DNA of 64,000 nt from AP-15 sp963799085 (GCA_963799085.1 CAWCWA010000017.1:100172-164171), one strand, 5' to 3'; shown: positions 8,541 through 18,808, counted from the first letter of the stretch. Notes: generated from the sequence alone by a model not told the origin. Translations and numbers: made by a program.

Positions 8541-10160
8541 CTAGCCCTCCGCTTCCGCGGTGCGGCCCTTCAGCGCGAACAAGCCGCGCGGCCGGCGCTG
8601 GATGAAGAGGATGATAGCCACCAGCACGACGACCTTGCCGAGGATGGCGCCGGCGACCGGTTCGAGGATCTTGTTGACGATGCCCAGGGTCAGCGCGCCG
8701 ACCAGGGTGCCCATCAGATTGCCGACGCCGCCGAAGACGACGACAAGAAAGCTGTCGACGATGTAGATCGTGCCGAGATTGGGGCTGACATTGCCGATCT
8801 GGCTCAGCGCGACGCCGGCCATTCCGGCGATGCCGGAGCCGAGGCCGAAGGTCAGCGCGTCGACCCGAGCGGTGCGGATGCCCATCGCCGACGCCATCGG
8901 CCGGTTCTGCGTCACTGCCCGCATATGCAGCCCGAACTTTGTCCGGCTGAGGATCAGCGCGATAGCGCCCAGTACGATGAAGCAGAACAAGATGATGTAG
9001 AGGCGGTTCCAGGTCACCGTGAAACCGCCCACTAGGTCGAAACCGCCGGTCATCCAGCTCGGGTTCGAGACCGCCTTGTTGGGCGCGCCAAAGATCGAGC
9101 GAACCGTCTGTTGCAGGATCAGACTGACGCCCCAAGTCGCGAGCAGGGTTTCGAGGGGCCTCCCGTAGAGAAAACGAATCACAGTGCGCTCGAGCGCCAC
9201 GCCGACCGCGCCGGTGAGCAGGAAGGCCACCGGGATGGCGATCACGAGATAGGCGCCGATCCAATCCGGCGGCAGAAACGCTTGAAATAATTGCTGGCAG
9301 ACAAAGGCCGAATAGGCGCCGAGCATGATCATCTCGCCATGCGCCATGTTGATGACGCCCATCACGCCGAACGTGATGGCAAGCCCGATGGCGGCCAGCA
9401 GCAGCACGCTGCCGAGGCTGATCCCCTGAAACAGATTGGCGACAAAGCCGACGAGCTGCAGCCGGCGGCCGATCGCGGCGAGCGCTTCGTCGGCTGCCTT
9501 GCGCAGTTCGGGATCGGTGTCCGGTCGTGCGCGGTATTCGTCGAGCAGGTTCTTGACCTGCGGGTCGGTGACGCCGCCGAGCCCGCGAATGGCGGCGAGC
9601 TGCTCGTCCTTGCTGCCGGCTGACGAGCTGCCCCGCAAGAAGGCTCTCCTCGATCGCGGCGCGGATATCGGCGTCGTGCTCCGTCGAGAGCGCCTTCTCC
9701 AGCCGCACCACGCTCTCCGCCGAGGGGTGCTTCAACGCATCCTGGGCGGCGGCAAGCCGTGGTGTCGTGATCCGGGCTGAACAGCGTCAGCGCGGTCAAC
9801 GCCGCGTCGATCTGGCCGCGCAGCCGGTTGTTGACGATGATGCGACTCGTGTTCTCGGCGGCGGCGCCCGCGATCTCCTCGCCGGTTATCGCATCGGTGA
9901 TTTTCTTGCCGCCGGCGGCGACGATGACCACCCGGCCGTCCGAAGTGGTGCGCAGCTGATCGTTGCCGAGGGCCTGCAATACCGGCACGGCGCGCCGGTC
10001 GCCGAGCTCGCCCAGCGCCACGATCGCCGCCGATTTCGCGGCGAACCCTCCGGCTCCCAAATCCTTGACCAGTCCGGCGTAGTCCTGCGCCCGCGCCGGC
10101 AGTGTTGCCGGCCAGCAGCAGAAACGCGACCCCGAGCAGCCGTGACAACCGGGCCATCAT
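8541..10160 (-). CDS. urtB: Urea ABC transporter permease UrtB (three +1 frameshifts)
   Basis: UrtB is the second permease, with a signal peptide and an N-terminal periplasmic domain before the LivH-like membrane core. Assembled length is about 539 residues, normal for the family. The start is MARLSRLLGVAFLLLAG at about 10157-10160. The frame then slips by one extra base near 10096, 9768 and 9628. Each is explained by one additional G in a short G run on the coding strand (for example GCGGGGCAGC for GCGGGCAGC). After the last one the membrane core is intact: IGLAITFGVMGVINMAHGE, TWGVSLILQQTVR and so on. The gene is probably functional in the organism. Confidence 0.9.
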
Positions 10161-10230
10161 TTACACAATCCCGCCGATCTACTGTGGTCCCGGCCCGGGA
10201 TGGGCGCTCGGGCCGGGACCCGTCCCCCCT

Positions 10231-11517
10231 TCAATCGCTATAGCGCGGCTTGGTGCAGTTGCCGCAAACCCAGGGATAGGTCCAATCGGCGACCTTGCCC
10301 TTGTCCTCCGCCAGATACGGGCTCCACGCGTCGGCCTTGATGACGCCCTTGGTCGAGGACACGATGTCGAACTGCCCGTCGGGGCGGATCTCGCCGATCA
10401 TCACCGGCTTCGAGAGGTGATGGTTGGTGTTCATGACCTCGACAAACCCGCTCGGCGCCTGAACCTTCTGCCCGTACATCGCCTGTCGCACCGCGTCGAC
10501 GTCGGTGGTGCCGGCCTGCCGCACCGCCTGCGTCCACATCTTGAAGCCGATGTAGTGCGCCTCCATCGGGTCGTTGGTCACGCGCTTCGGGTTCTTGATG
10601 AACTCGTGCCACTCCTTGATGAAGGCTTCGTTGGTCGGGTTCTTCACCGATTCGAAATAGTTCCACGCGGCGAGGTGTCCGACCAAATTCTTCGTGTCGA
10701 TGCCGGCCAGTTCCTCTTCACCGACCGAAAATGCGATGACCGGGATGTCCGAGGCCTTGACGCCGGCATTGGCCAGTTCCTTGTAGAACGGAACATTCGC
10801 ATCGCCGTTGATGGTCGACACCACCGCGGTCTTCTTCCCTGCTGACGCAAAGGTCTTGATCGCCGCGACCTCGGTCTGCCAGTCGGAATAGCCGAACGGC
10901 GTGTAGTTGATCTTGATGTCCTCGTCCTTGACGCCCTTCGACTTCAGAAAGGCTTCGAGGATCTTGTTGGTGGTCCGGGGATAGACGTAGTCGGTGCCTT
11001 CGAGCACCCAGCGCTTCACCGCGCCGCCTTCCTCGCTCATCAGATATTCGACGGCCGGGATCGCCTGCTGGTTCGGCGCCGCGCCGGTGTAGAACACGTT
11101 GTTCGAGCTTTCCTCGCCTTCGTACTGCACCGGGTAATACAGCAGCCCGTTCAGCTCCTCGAATACCGGCAGCACCGATTTGCGCGACACCGAGGTCCAG
11201 CAGCCGAACACCGCGGCGACCTTGTCCTTGGTCAAAAGCTCGCGCGCCTTTTCGGCAAAGAGCGGCCAGTTCGACGCCGGGTCGACCACCACCGCCTCGA
11301 CCTTCTTGCCGAGCAGCCCGCCCTTCTTGTTGATGTCGTCGACCATCATCAGGATCGTGTCCTTCAGCGTCGTCTCGCTGATCGCCATCGTGCCCGACAG
11401 CGAATGCAGAACGCCGACCTTGATCGTTCCCTGGGTCTGCGCGGTGGCGGCACCCGCCGCACCGGCTATCGCGGCCGCAGCAAGCGCCCCGCGCCACATT
11501 GTCTGCAAAATTCTCAT
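10231..11517 (-). CDS. urtA: Urea ABC transporter substrate-binding protein UrtA
   Basis: Periplasmic urea receptor, 428 residues with a Sec signal peptide ending around GAATAQ (residue 26). The family text is clear: IKVGVLHSLSGTMAISE, VFGCWTSVSRKSVLP, LLYYPVQYEGEESS and the C-terminal CGNCTKPRY. The ATG at 11517 is chosen because the signal peptide starts there. An in-frame extension of 37 codons is Arg/Gly-rich and unlike the family. It is the first gene of the urt operon, 70 bases before urtB. No urease genes are in the window. Expression is probably nitrogen-controlled, judged from the family. Confidence 0.96.
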   Translation of the reverse strand: MRILQTMWRGALAAAAIAGAAGAATAQTQGTIKVGVLHSLSGTMAISETTLKDTILMMVDDINKKGGLLGKKVEAVVVDPASNWPLFAEKARELLTKDKVAAVFGCWTSVSRKSVLPVFEELNGLLYYPVQYEGEESSNNVFYTGAAPNQQAIPAVEYLMSEEGGAVKRWVLEGTDYVYPRTTNKILEAFLKSKGVKDEDIKINYTPFGYSDWQTEVAAIKTFASAGKKTAVVSTINGDANVPFYKELANAGVKASDIPVIAFSVGEEELAGIDTKNLVGHLAAWNYFESVKNPTNEAFIKEWHEFIKNPKRVTNDPMEAHYIGFKMWTQAVRQAGTTDVDAVRQAMYGQKVQAPSGFVEVMNTNHHLSKPVMIGEIRPDGQFDIVSSTKGVIKADAWSPYLAEDKGKVADWTYPWVCGNCTKPRYSD

Positions 11518-11639
11518 GGCATCCCCTTTTCCCGCTCGCGCGGCGCCTTGACGGCCGGCGCGCCCGGCAGGAGCAAGATCGAGGCCAAGGCCCGGAAAGG
11601 GGCGGACGCGGTTCGCCGATCGCGGCAATTTCTAGCTAT

Positions 11640-11666
11640 TGCCTAAATTATAGGCAGAATTCTGCC
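11640..11666 (-). promoter_or_regulatory. Overlapping palindromes with a perfect -10 box upstream of urtA
   Basis: TGCCTA-AATTA-TAGGCA (11640-11656) is a perfect 6-5-6 dyad. Its right arm overlaps a second perfect palindrome, GGCAGAATTCTGCC (11653-11666). On the minus strand the hexamer TATAAT sits inside the first dyad (11652-11647), about 130 bases upstream of the urtA start. This looks like a promoter -10 element buried in an operator. I do not see a matching TTGACA -35 box, and the site does not match the NtrC consensus TGCACC-N5-GGTGCA. Confidence 0.5.
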
Positions 11667-11752
11667 GTGACCGTCGCCATGGTGCCCGATGAACGGGCTG
11701 GCGAGCCCTCGATCCGGAGGGTAGGCTCAGCCGGGTCAAAAAGGATTTCGCG

Positions 11753-12153
11753 ATGACCGATAGCGATGCCGTGCTGGCCGCCAATCTCGAATTCTACCGC
11801 GCCTTCACGACGCGCGACGTGGCCGCGATGGATGCTGCTTTGGGCCCGCCGGTCGCCGGTCGCCTGCCTCCATCCGGGTTGGACCGTGCTGACCGATCGC
11901 GACGAGATCATGGCGAGTTGGAACGGCATTCTGTCGAACCCGGAGTCGCCCCGCATCGCCTGCTACGACGAGCGCGTGCTGCTCTACGGCGACACAGCAC
12001 TGGTGCTGTGCGAGGAGGAATTGGCGGGCGGCACGCTCGCCGCCAGCAATTTTTTCGTCCGTGAGGAAGGTCGGCTGGCGGATCGCGCACCATCAGGCTG
12101 GCCAGATCGTCCGCCGCCAGCCCGAGCCGCGCCGTCCGTCCCGACTCAACTGA
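11753..12153 (+). CDS. SnoaL-like / ketosteroid-isomerase-fold protein (two frameshifts)
   Basis: A small NTF2-fold protein of about 133 residues. Conserved text includes NLEFYRAFTTRDVAAMDA at the N-terminus, then CLHPGWTVLTDRDEIMASW, YDERVLLYGDTALVLCEE and a C-terminal WRIAHHQAGQIV. Two single extra bases, near 11843 (GCTGCTTTGGG) and 12070 (GGTCGGCTGG), separate these blocks. Correcting both gives one continuous protein ending at the TGA at 12151-12153. The family includes small hydrolases and isomerases as well as proteins of unknown function, so the substrate is not known. It is divergent from urtA and overlaps the ampD-like gene tail to tail by 8 bases. Confidence 0.8.
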
Positions 12154-12919
12154 GCCGTCGCTTCGCGCCGCTGACCGTTGCTGAATCTGCGCGCCGCCGG
12201 GCAAACGCCGCCCGGACCTCGGCGAGGCGAAGCGCGGTCTCGTGATCGAGCCGGCCGTCCCAGCGCTGCGGCCGAAACCGGCGCTGAAAGGCGGCCAAGG
12301 CGACGTGTTCGTCTCCGGGCGTCACCTCGTACCCGATCCTCGCCAGATCGGCGAGCGCCCCCGAACGTTCGACCACCCCGACGCCGCGGCCACGGCGGCC
12401 CGCCAGACCCGGCGCCGGCGGCGGCCACAAGCCTATCCCGGCGCGGGCGAGGCGCGGCCAGTCGAAGAGCTCGCCGGGATCGGCCTTGCGGTCGGGCGCG
12501 ATGTCGGAATGGCCGACCACACGATGCGGCGGGATCGGGTGGCGGGACGAGCAATGTCGCGGCACAAGTCTTCGACCGCCGCCATCTGCGCTTCGGGAAA
12601 GGGCCGGTAGCCCCATTCATGGCCGGGATTGACGATCTCGACGCCGATCGAAACGAAGTTGAGGTCGGTTTCGCCCTGCCAGCAGGACACGCCCGGCATG
12701 AAATGCGCGCCGCGCCTCCGGCACCAGCCGCCAGATCGCGCCGTCCTCCTCGACGACATAATGCGCGCTGACCCGCGCCGCGGATCGCACAGCCGGTCGA
12801 TCGCCGCCGCGGCACTCTGCATGCCGGTATAATGCAGCACCAGCATGTCGATCCGCGTCGGGGTCGCCGCGGCTGGTCGTGGTTCGGCGAGGCCGTTCGC
12901 GGATCGCCGGCAGGGTCAT
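12146..12919 (-). CDS. N-acetylmuramoyl-L-alanine amidase, AmpD type (several frameshifts)
   Basis: A zinc amidase of the AmpD/amidase_2 family that cleaves the bond between muramic acid and the stem peptide, used in muropeptide recycling. Blocks recovered across frames are MLVLHYTGMQSA (first zinc His), AHYVVEEDGAIWRLVPE, GVSCWQGETDLNFVSIG, VEIVNPGHEWGYRPFP, VVGHSDIAPDRKADPG (second His and the Asp) and a C-terminal peptidoglycan-binding-like helix region. At least five single-base shifts interrupt it, mostly extra bases. The ATG at 12919 overlaps the stop of the TerB/DnaJ gene in an ATGA arrangement, so the two are coupled. Total length is about 257 residues. Confidence 0.85.
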
Positions 12920-13674
12920 CCCGGCCGCACGCCGCTTTTCGCCAGCCGGTCGTAGGCGGCGTTGATTCGCGCGACGCGGGCGGTCGCCAGCGCGATGCAT
13001 TCGGGTGGCAGGCCCTGCGCGATCACGAGGTCGGGATGGCTCTCGCGCACCAGGCGATGATAGGCCGTCGCGGATCGCGGTCGGCCGAGGCGCCAGGGCC
13101 GACTGCCGAGGATCGCATAGCGGGTCCTCGCCGCCGCTGTCCTGCTCGTCCCACACGTGATGCGCGCGGATCCGCAGCATAATCGCGCCGCTCGAAGCCG
13201 AAATGCCGCGCGACCTCGCGCAGATAGGCGTCCTCGGCGGCGCATACCTCGTCCATCGGCCAGCGCGATGTGAAAGAGGCCGCCGAGCAGGTCTTCGAGC
13301 ACCGCGCGGTCGGCCGCAAACAGCCGCCCGACCTGGCGCGCATAGCTCTCGAAACCGGCGGTGCTGCTTGCGGGCAAGGTCGAAGACCAGCCGGACATGT
13401 TCCTCCTCGCCCGGCGGCACCTGAAAGACTTCGCCGAAACGCGGCGACCTCGTCGCGGGTGACCGCCCCGTCGGCCTTGGCCATCTTGGCGCCGAGCGCG
13501 ATCACCGCGATCGTAAAGGCGATGCGGCTGCGCGGGTCGGCTTCCGCGCCCGTCCTGGCCGTCGTGCGGCTGCCAGCCTGGGATGTGGCGCGCGGCGCGT
13601 TCGAGCAGCGCGCCGAGCGGTCCGCCGAACGGCAGTTCGCGGGCGCCGGCGATGATGCGGCCGACAAAGCTCAT
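12916..13674 (-). CDS. TerB-DnaJ (DjlA-like) co-chaperone (many frameshifts)
   Basis: A protein of about 250 residues with an N-terminal TerB-like helical domain and a C-terminal J domain. Recovered blocks are MSFVGRIIAGARELPFGG, AFTIAVIALGAKMAKADG, VTRDEVAAF, EEEHVRLVFDLARKQ, FESYARQVGRLFAADR, VLEDLLGGLFHIALADG, DEVCAAEDAYLREVARHFGF and finally YHRLVRESHPDLVIAQG, which carries the HPD motif of J domains. At least seven shifts are needed to join them, including three closely spaced ones inside the J domain that cancel. J-domain proteins stimulate the DnaK ATPase. The membrane anchor of true DjlA is not evident, so DjlA-like is a structural label only. Confidence 0.82.
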   Translation of the reverse strand: MSFVGRIIAGARELPFGGPLGALLERAARHIPGWQPHDGQDGRGSRPAQPHRLYDRGDRARRQDGQGRRGGHPRRGRRVSAKSFRCRRARRNMSGWSSTLPASSTAGFESYARQVGRLFAADRAVLEDLLGGLFHIALADGRGMRRRGRLSARGRAAFRLRAARLCCGSARITCGTSRTAAARTRYAILGSRPWRLGRPRSATAYHRLVRESHPDLVIAQGLPPECIALATARVARINAAYDRLAKSGVRPG

Positions 13675-13817
13675 CAGCGTCGAAGCTATAGATCAAACGA
13701 AGGAGTCGACCGAGCAATCGCGCGAAGCGATCGGCTGCACGCTCTCCATTCTTCCAACCGCATGGTACAATTTAATGATCAAAATGCAAAATCCAGCTCT
13801 GCGGGAGGAATGCGACG

Positions 13818-15150
13818 ATGTCATACGCTAGGAGCATCGGCAGCCGCGGCCGACGTCTATCCGCTTGGTCCAGCTGACTGGTGGGCATCGTCTGCATGGT
13901 GATGATCGCCAATCTGCAATACGGATGGACCCTGTTCGTCAACCCGATCGACCAGAAATATCACTGGGGGCGCGCTGCGATCCAGGTTGCCTTTACGATT
14001 TTCGTTCTCACCGAGACTTGGCTCGTTCCGGTCGAGGGCTGGCTGGTCGACCGCTTCGGGCCGAAGATCGTCGTGCTTGTCGGCGGCGTGTTGGTCGGCG
14101 ATCGCCTGGGCGATCAATTCGGTCGCCGGCGACACTCTGGACGCTCTATGTTGCGGCGGCGATCGGCGGCATCGGCGCCGGAGCGGTCTACGGCACCTGC
14201 GTCGGCAACGCGCTCAAATGGTTTCCCGATCGGCGGGGGCTCGCAGCGGGCCTGACAGCCGCCGGCTTCGGCGCCGGGTCGGCGCTCACGATCATGCCGA
14301 TCCAGGGGATGATCCAGTCGAGCGGCTACGAAGCCACTTTCTTCTGGTTCGGCGTCGGCCAGGGGCTCGTCGTCGTGCTGCTGTCGTTGCTGCTGCGGGC
14401 CCCCCGGCCCGGCGAAACGCCGGCTTCCACGCCGGTTGCGGCAGTCGACGCGCGACTATTCGCCGATCGAGGTGCTGCGCTCGCCGATATTTTGGGTTCT
14501 TTACGCAATGTTCGTGCTTGGTCGGCGCCGGCGGCCTGATGGCGACCGCGCAGCTGGCGCCGATCGCCAACGACTTCCAGGTCGCCAAGGTGCCGGTGAG
14601 CCTGCTCGGACTGACCCTACCGGCGCTGACCTTCGCTTTGTCGATCGACCGCGTGCTGAACGGGCTGACGCGGCCGTTCTTCGGCTGGGTCTCCGACCAG
14701 ATCGGCCGCGAGAATACGATGTTCATCGCCTTCGGCCTCGAAGCAGTCGGTATCTGGGCGCTCGGCACCTTCGGGCATGATCCGGTGCATTTCGTGATCC
14801 TGAGCGGGATCGTGTTCTTTGCCTGGGGCGAGATCTACAGCCTTTTCCCGTCGACCTGCACCGATGTCTACGGCGCGAAGATCGCGACGACCAATGCGGG
14901 CTTGCTCTACACGGCCAAGGGCACGGCCTCGCTGCTGGTGCCGTTCGCCAATGTGCTGGCGGCGGCGAGCGGAGGCTGGCACGCCGTGTTCGTCGTCGCA
15001 GCGCTCATGAACGCGGTCGCAGCGATCATGGCGCTTGCCGTGCTGAAGCCGCTGCGGACCGCACGGGCGAGATCGGCGATCGGCGCGGTGCCGGGGCGCG
15101 CGGTTGAGGAGGGCGATGAGGGGCGATGGAGCGTTTCGACGCGATCGTGA
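13818..15150 (+). CDS. Oxalate/formate-antiporter-like MFS transporter (several frameshifts)
   Basis: A 12-helix major facilitator of the OxlT-like group, about 440 residues. Typical stretches are VGIVCMVMIANLQYGWTLFV (helix 1), LTETWLVPVEGWLVDRFGPK (loop 2-3 signature), VYGTCVGNALKWFPDRRGLA, FFGWVSDQIGREN and FPSTCTDVYGAKIATTNAGL. The ATG at 13818 has GGGAGGAA about 7 bases upstream. Frame changes occur near 13869, 13885, 14098, 14128, 14447 and 14520, nearly all one extra base. It overlaps the following oxidoreductase gene by about 25 bases and so probably imports its substrate. OxlT relatives carry organic acids, but the substrate here is unknown. Confidence 0.85.
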
Positions 15151-16253
15151 TCGGCGGCGGGCTGGTCGGTACGGCGATCGCGTACGGGCTCGGACGCGGC
15201 GGGCTCGCGGTCGCGCTGATCGACGAGGGCGATGTCGCCTATCGCGCCTCGCGCGGCAATTTCGGGCTCGTCTGGGTGCAGAGCAAGGGGCTCGGCGCGC
15301 CGCATTACCAGCGCTGGACCCGCGCCTCGGCGGCGGAATGGCCGTCGCTGGCCGCCGACCTCGAGGAGCGCACCGGGGTCGCGATCGGGCCTCGAACAGG
15401 ACGGCGGCTTGCAGCTCTGCCTCGGCGAGGACGGAGGTGGCAAAGCGCCGCGCCATGATGGAGCAGATGCGGCGCGAGGCCGGGAATTTCGGCTTCGACT
15501 ACCGCATGCTCGAGCACGACGAGACTGGCCGCGATGCTGCCGGGTCTCGGGGCCGGCGGTCAGCGGCGCGTCGTGGACCCCGTATGACGGTCACGTCAAC
15601 TCGCTGGCGCTGTTCCATGCGCTGCACCGGGCCTTTGCCGGATCACGGGCGGAACCTATCTGCCGAACTGCACGGTCGACGCACGCCGAGGCCGCGCCCG
15701 GCGACTTCCGCATCGACGGCCGGCGGCGAAACGATCGGCGCGCCGAAGATCGTGCTCGCCGCCGGTCTCGGCAACGCGGCGCTGGCGCCGCTGTTCGGGC
15801 TCAACGCGCCGGTGCGGCCGCAGCGCGGCCAGATCCTGGTGACCGAGCGCACCAGCCGCGCCTGGCCGCTGCCGCTCGGCAGCATCCGGCAGACCCCGGA
15901 GGGCACGATCATGCTCGGCAGCAGCGAGGAGGAGGTCGGCTTCGACACCGGGCAGAACCCGGCGGTGATGCAGGACGATCGCCGAGCGCGCCGTCTGTAC
16001 GTTTCCGTGGCTCGCGCGAATTGCAGATCGTGCGCGCCTGGGCGGCGCTGCGCGTGATGCCGCCGGACGGGTTGCCGATCTACGACCAATCCGAGCGCTA
16101 TCCCGGCGCCTTCACCGCGAATTGCCACAGCGGCGTCACGCTGGCCGGCGGCGCACGCCAATCTGTTCGCGCCGATGGTCGCCGCCGGCGCGCTCGACCC
16201 GATGATGGCGCCGTTCTCGGCCAAGACGCTTCGATGTTCCGGCTGCGGCCTGA
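15126..16253 (+). CDS. FAD-dependent amino-acid/opine oxidase subunit, HcnC/DadA-like (many frameshifts)
   Basis: A glycine-oxidase/DadA-type flavoprotein of about 370 residues. The N-terminus FDAIVIGGGLVGTAIAYGLG is the FAD-binding GxGxxG helix. Later blocks are SRGNFGLVWVQSKGLGAP, GGLQLCLGED, REAGNFGFDYRMLEHDE, SWTPYDGHVNSLALFHALH, TYLPNCTVDA, PQRGQILVTERT, RVMPPDGLPIYDQSERYPG and NCHSGVTLAG, ending RRFDVPAAA at the TGA 16251-16253. About nine single-base shifts separate them. Such proteins are the catalytic subunits of HcnABC or opine-oxidase type complexes and oxidise an amine next to a carboxylate. GAGGGG lies just before the ATG at 15126. The next two genes supply the other subunits. 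Confidence 0.85.
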
Positions 16254-16551
16254 CGCCGCGCCCCGGCGACTGGTCGACGGTCGAGGTCGAGGGCCGCACG
16301 GTCCGCGTGCCCGGGGCGCCTCGGCCGCCGCGGCGGTGCTGCTCGCCGGGCCTGCCGCAGCATACGCGACACGCGCGATCGGCGGCAGCGAGCGCGCGCC
16401 CTATTGCATGATGGGCGTCTGCTTCGATTGCCTCGCCGAGATCGACGGCGTGCCGAACCGGCAGAGCTGCATGGTCGCCGTCCGGCCCGGCATGCGCATC
16501 CGCCGCCAGCGCGGCCGGCGCGCTCGACTCGGTCGATGCCCGCCGGCGTGA
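16234..16551 (+). CDS. [2Fe-2S] ferredoxin-like subunit, HcnA/OoxA-like small subunit (frameshifted)
   Basis: A small subunit of about 105 residues starting MFRLRPDAAPGDWSTVEVEG after correction of one extra C near 16262. The cysteine motif is C-x4-C-x2-C-x12-C within YCMMGVCFDCLAEIDG and NRQSCMVAV, as in the HcnA and SoxA-like small subunits that bind a [2Fe-2S] cluster. A second shift near 16313 goes the opposite way (one base lost). The start overlaps the end of the catalytic subunit by about 20 bases, and the likely stop at 16549-16551 overlaps the next start. The exact C-terminus is uncertain because of nearby indels. Confidence 0.78.
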   Translation: MFRLRPDAAPRRLVDGRGRGPHGPRARGASAAAAVLLAGPAAAYATRAIGGSERAPYCMMGVCFDCLAEIDGVPNRQSCMVAVRPGMRIRRQRGRRARLGRCPPA

Positions 16552-17980
16552 CGATCGCCGATCTCGCGATCGTCGGCGCCGGACCGGCCGGCATGGCGGC
16601 GGCGGTGCTCGCCGCCGAACTCGGGCTCGACACGGTGCTGATCGACGAGCAGGACAGCCCCGGCGGCCAGATCTACCGCGCGATCGAGCGGGCCAGGCGA
16701 CGCGGGCAGTCGCCGCTCGGCGCCGATTACCTCGCCGGCCGCCCGCTCGTCGGCGGCGCTGCGCGCCAGCCCGGGCGACTACCGGCCGGGCACGACGGTG
16801 TGGCACATCGATCCCGGCGGCAGCGCGGCGGCGCGTTTCCGTCGTGGCGCGAAGGCGCAGCGAGACGATCGCGGCGCGCCGCATCCTGCTGGCGACCGGG
16901 GCGATCGAGCGGCCGGTGCCGATCCCGGGCTGGACCCTGCCGGGCGTCATGACGGCGGGCGCGGCGCAGATCCTGCTGAAGACCGCCGATCTGGTGCCGC
17001 AGGGCCGGGACGGTGATCGCCGGGCAGGGGCCGCTGCTGTATCTCGTCGGCGGCCAGCTGGCGCGCGCCGGCGCGCCGCCGCTGCAGGTGCTCGAAACGA
17101 CCCCGCGCGACAATTACGCGCCGCGGCGCGGCGCAGCGGCTGGTGGCCGGGGCGGCGCGATCTCGCCAAGGGGCTGGCGATGATCGCTGGCTGCGCCGGC
17201 GCCGCGGGTGCCGGTGCGGCGCGGCGTGCGCGGATTGCGGGCGTCGGGCCGGCGGCGCTCGAGGGCGTCGCCTGGAACGGCGGCGAGATCGCCGCCGATC
17301 ATCCTGCTGCTGCACGACGGGGTCATCCCGAACACGCAGATCGGCCTTGGCGCTGCAGCTGGCGCCATGTCTGGGACGAGGCGCAGCTGTGCTGGCGGCC
17401 GGCGGTCGACGAGTGGGGCCAGCACGAGCCTGCCGAGCGTCGCGATCGCCGGCGACGGCGGCGGCATCGCCGGGGCCGCGGCGGCGGTGCCGTCGGGCCG
17501 CCTCGCCGCGCTCGACGCCGCGCAGCCTGCTGGGCCGCATCGGCGACGCCGAGCGCGACCGCGCGGCCGCGCCGATCCGCGCCGCCCTCGCCCGCGAGCG
17601 CGCGATCCGGCCGTTTCTCGACGCGCTCTACCGGCCGGCCGACCGCGGTGCTGTGCCCCCGAGGACGAGGTCATCGTCTGCCGCTGCGAGGAGGTGACGG
17701 CCGGCGAGATCCGCCGCGCCGTCCGGCTCGGCGCGCAGGGACCGAACCAGGTCAAGGCCTTCATCCGCTGCGGCATGGGGCCGTGTCAGGGGCGGCATCT
17801 GCGGCCCGGTCGTCAGCGCCGATCATCGCCGCGATCCGCGGCATGCCGATCGCCGAGGTCGGGACCTTCCGCCCGCGCGCGCCCTACAAGCCGATCACGG
17901 TCGGCGCGCTGGCCGGTCTTGAACTGTCGTCGGCCGATCCCTCTGAGGAGGTTCAGCCAGACACAACCAATTTGCGGTAG
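16536..17980 (+). CDS. FAD/NAD(P)-binding oxidoreductase with C-terminal BFD-like [2Fe-2S] domain, HcnB/OoxA-like (many frameshifts)
   Basis: Large subunit of the same complex, about 475 residues after correction. The N-terminus has IADLAIVGAGPAGMAAAVLA (FAD dinucleotide fold) and SPGGQIYRAIE. The middle shows RRILLATGAIERPVPIPGW, TLPGVMTAGAAQILLK and GPLLYLVGGQLARAG. The C-terminus has the bacterioferredoxin-associated-ferredoxin-like cluster site VICRCEEVTAGEIRRAVRLG with a later C-x4-C in FIRCGMGPCQGR, and ends RAPYKPITVGALAGLE. Roughly nine shifts are present, mostly extra bases. The start may be ATG 16536 or GTG 16548. It overlaps the convergent DUF2189 gene by 28 bases. Together with the two genes before it this forms a three-subunit dehydrogenase. 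Confidence 0.82.
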
Positions 17981-18808
17981 AGATGCCAGGTGGCGTGGCC
18001 CAGCACCGGCATCACGACAACAAGCCCGAGGAGGAACGGGATCGAGCTGATGACGAGAGCGCCAGCGACGATCAGCCCCCAGACCGCGATCGGGGCCGGG
18101 TTGGCGACGACGGCGCGCACCGAGGTCGATACCGCGACGCCGAACCCGACATCGCGATCGAGCAATAGCGGAAACGACACCGTGCCGATCGCCAGCACCA
18201 GCAACGCAAAGACAGAATCCGATGCCGACGCCGGCCGCGATCATCACCCAGCCGGGCCTGGTGGTGAACACGTCGTTGACAAAGCCGGCGACCGAAGCCG
18301 GTGGCTCGGGGCCGAGCGTGACATCGTAGAGGATTGCCGCGACGATCAGCCAGGCAAGAAACAGCGCCACCAGTAGCAGACCCAGCGCGGTGATCGCGCC
18401 GAACGAATGCGACCGCACGACGGCGAACGCGTCGGGAAACCCGACGCTCAGGCCCTGCTCTCGACGGCGGCTCATTTCATAGAGCCCGATGGCGGCCACC
18501 GGCCCGATCAGCGCAAAGCCGGAGGCGAGCGGGAACAGGAGCGGCAACAACCCGTAACCAAACGCCAAACGGGCCAACACCAGCCCGACCACCGGATAGA
18601 TCAGACAGAGAAAGACGACATCAGTCCGACATGCCGCGAAATCCTCGATCCCGCGGCGCAGAACCTCGCGCAGATCGCCGACATCGATATGCCGGATTTC
18701 CGGTCGCGCGGCCTCGATAGGACCGCCGGCCTGGGCAACCGATCCGAGCGCGCTGGCGGCAAGTTTAAGCTGGTCCGTCGTCCATTCGATCGGGTTCCGT
18801 ATCGTCAT
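17953..18808 (-). CDS. DUF2189-type membrane protein (one frameshift)
   Basis: An integral membrane protein of about 285 residues with roughly six membrane segments and a hydrophilic N-terminus (RHIDVGDLREVLRRGIEDF). This organisation and the text LLFPLASGFALIGPVAAIG match the DUF2189 family, which has no established function. One shift near 18205-18215 separates the first four segments from the last part (VLAIGTVSFPLLLDRDVGFG, VLGHATWHLYRKLVV). The gene is convergent with the Hcn-like large subunit and divergent from the M20 hydrolase. It gives no clue to the pathway. Confidence 0.8.

Noticed and set aside
6640..9735. A 1031-codon open frame on the minus strand through urtB, urtC and urtD
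   Set aside because: Only its last 252 codons are a gene (urtD). The rest is urtB and urtC read in a wrong frame, which stays open because of high GC.
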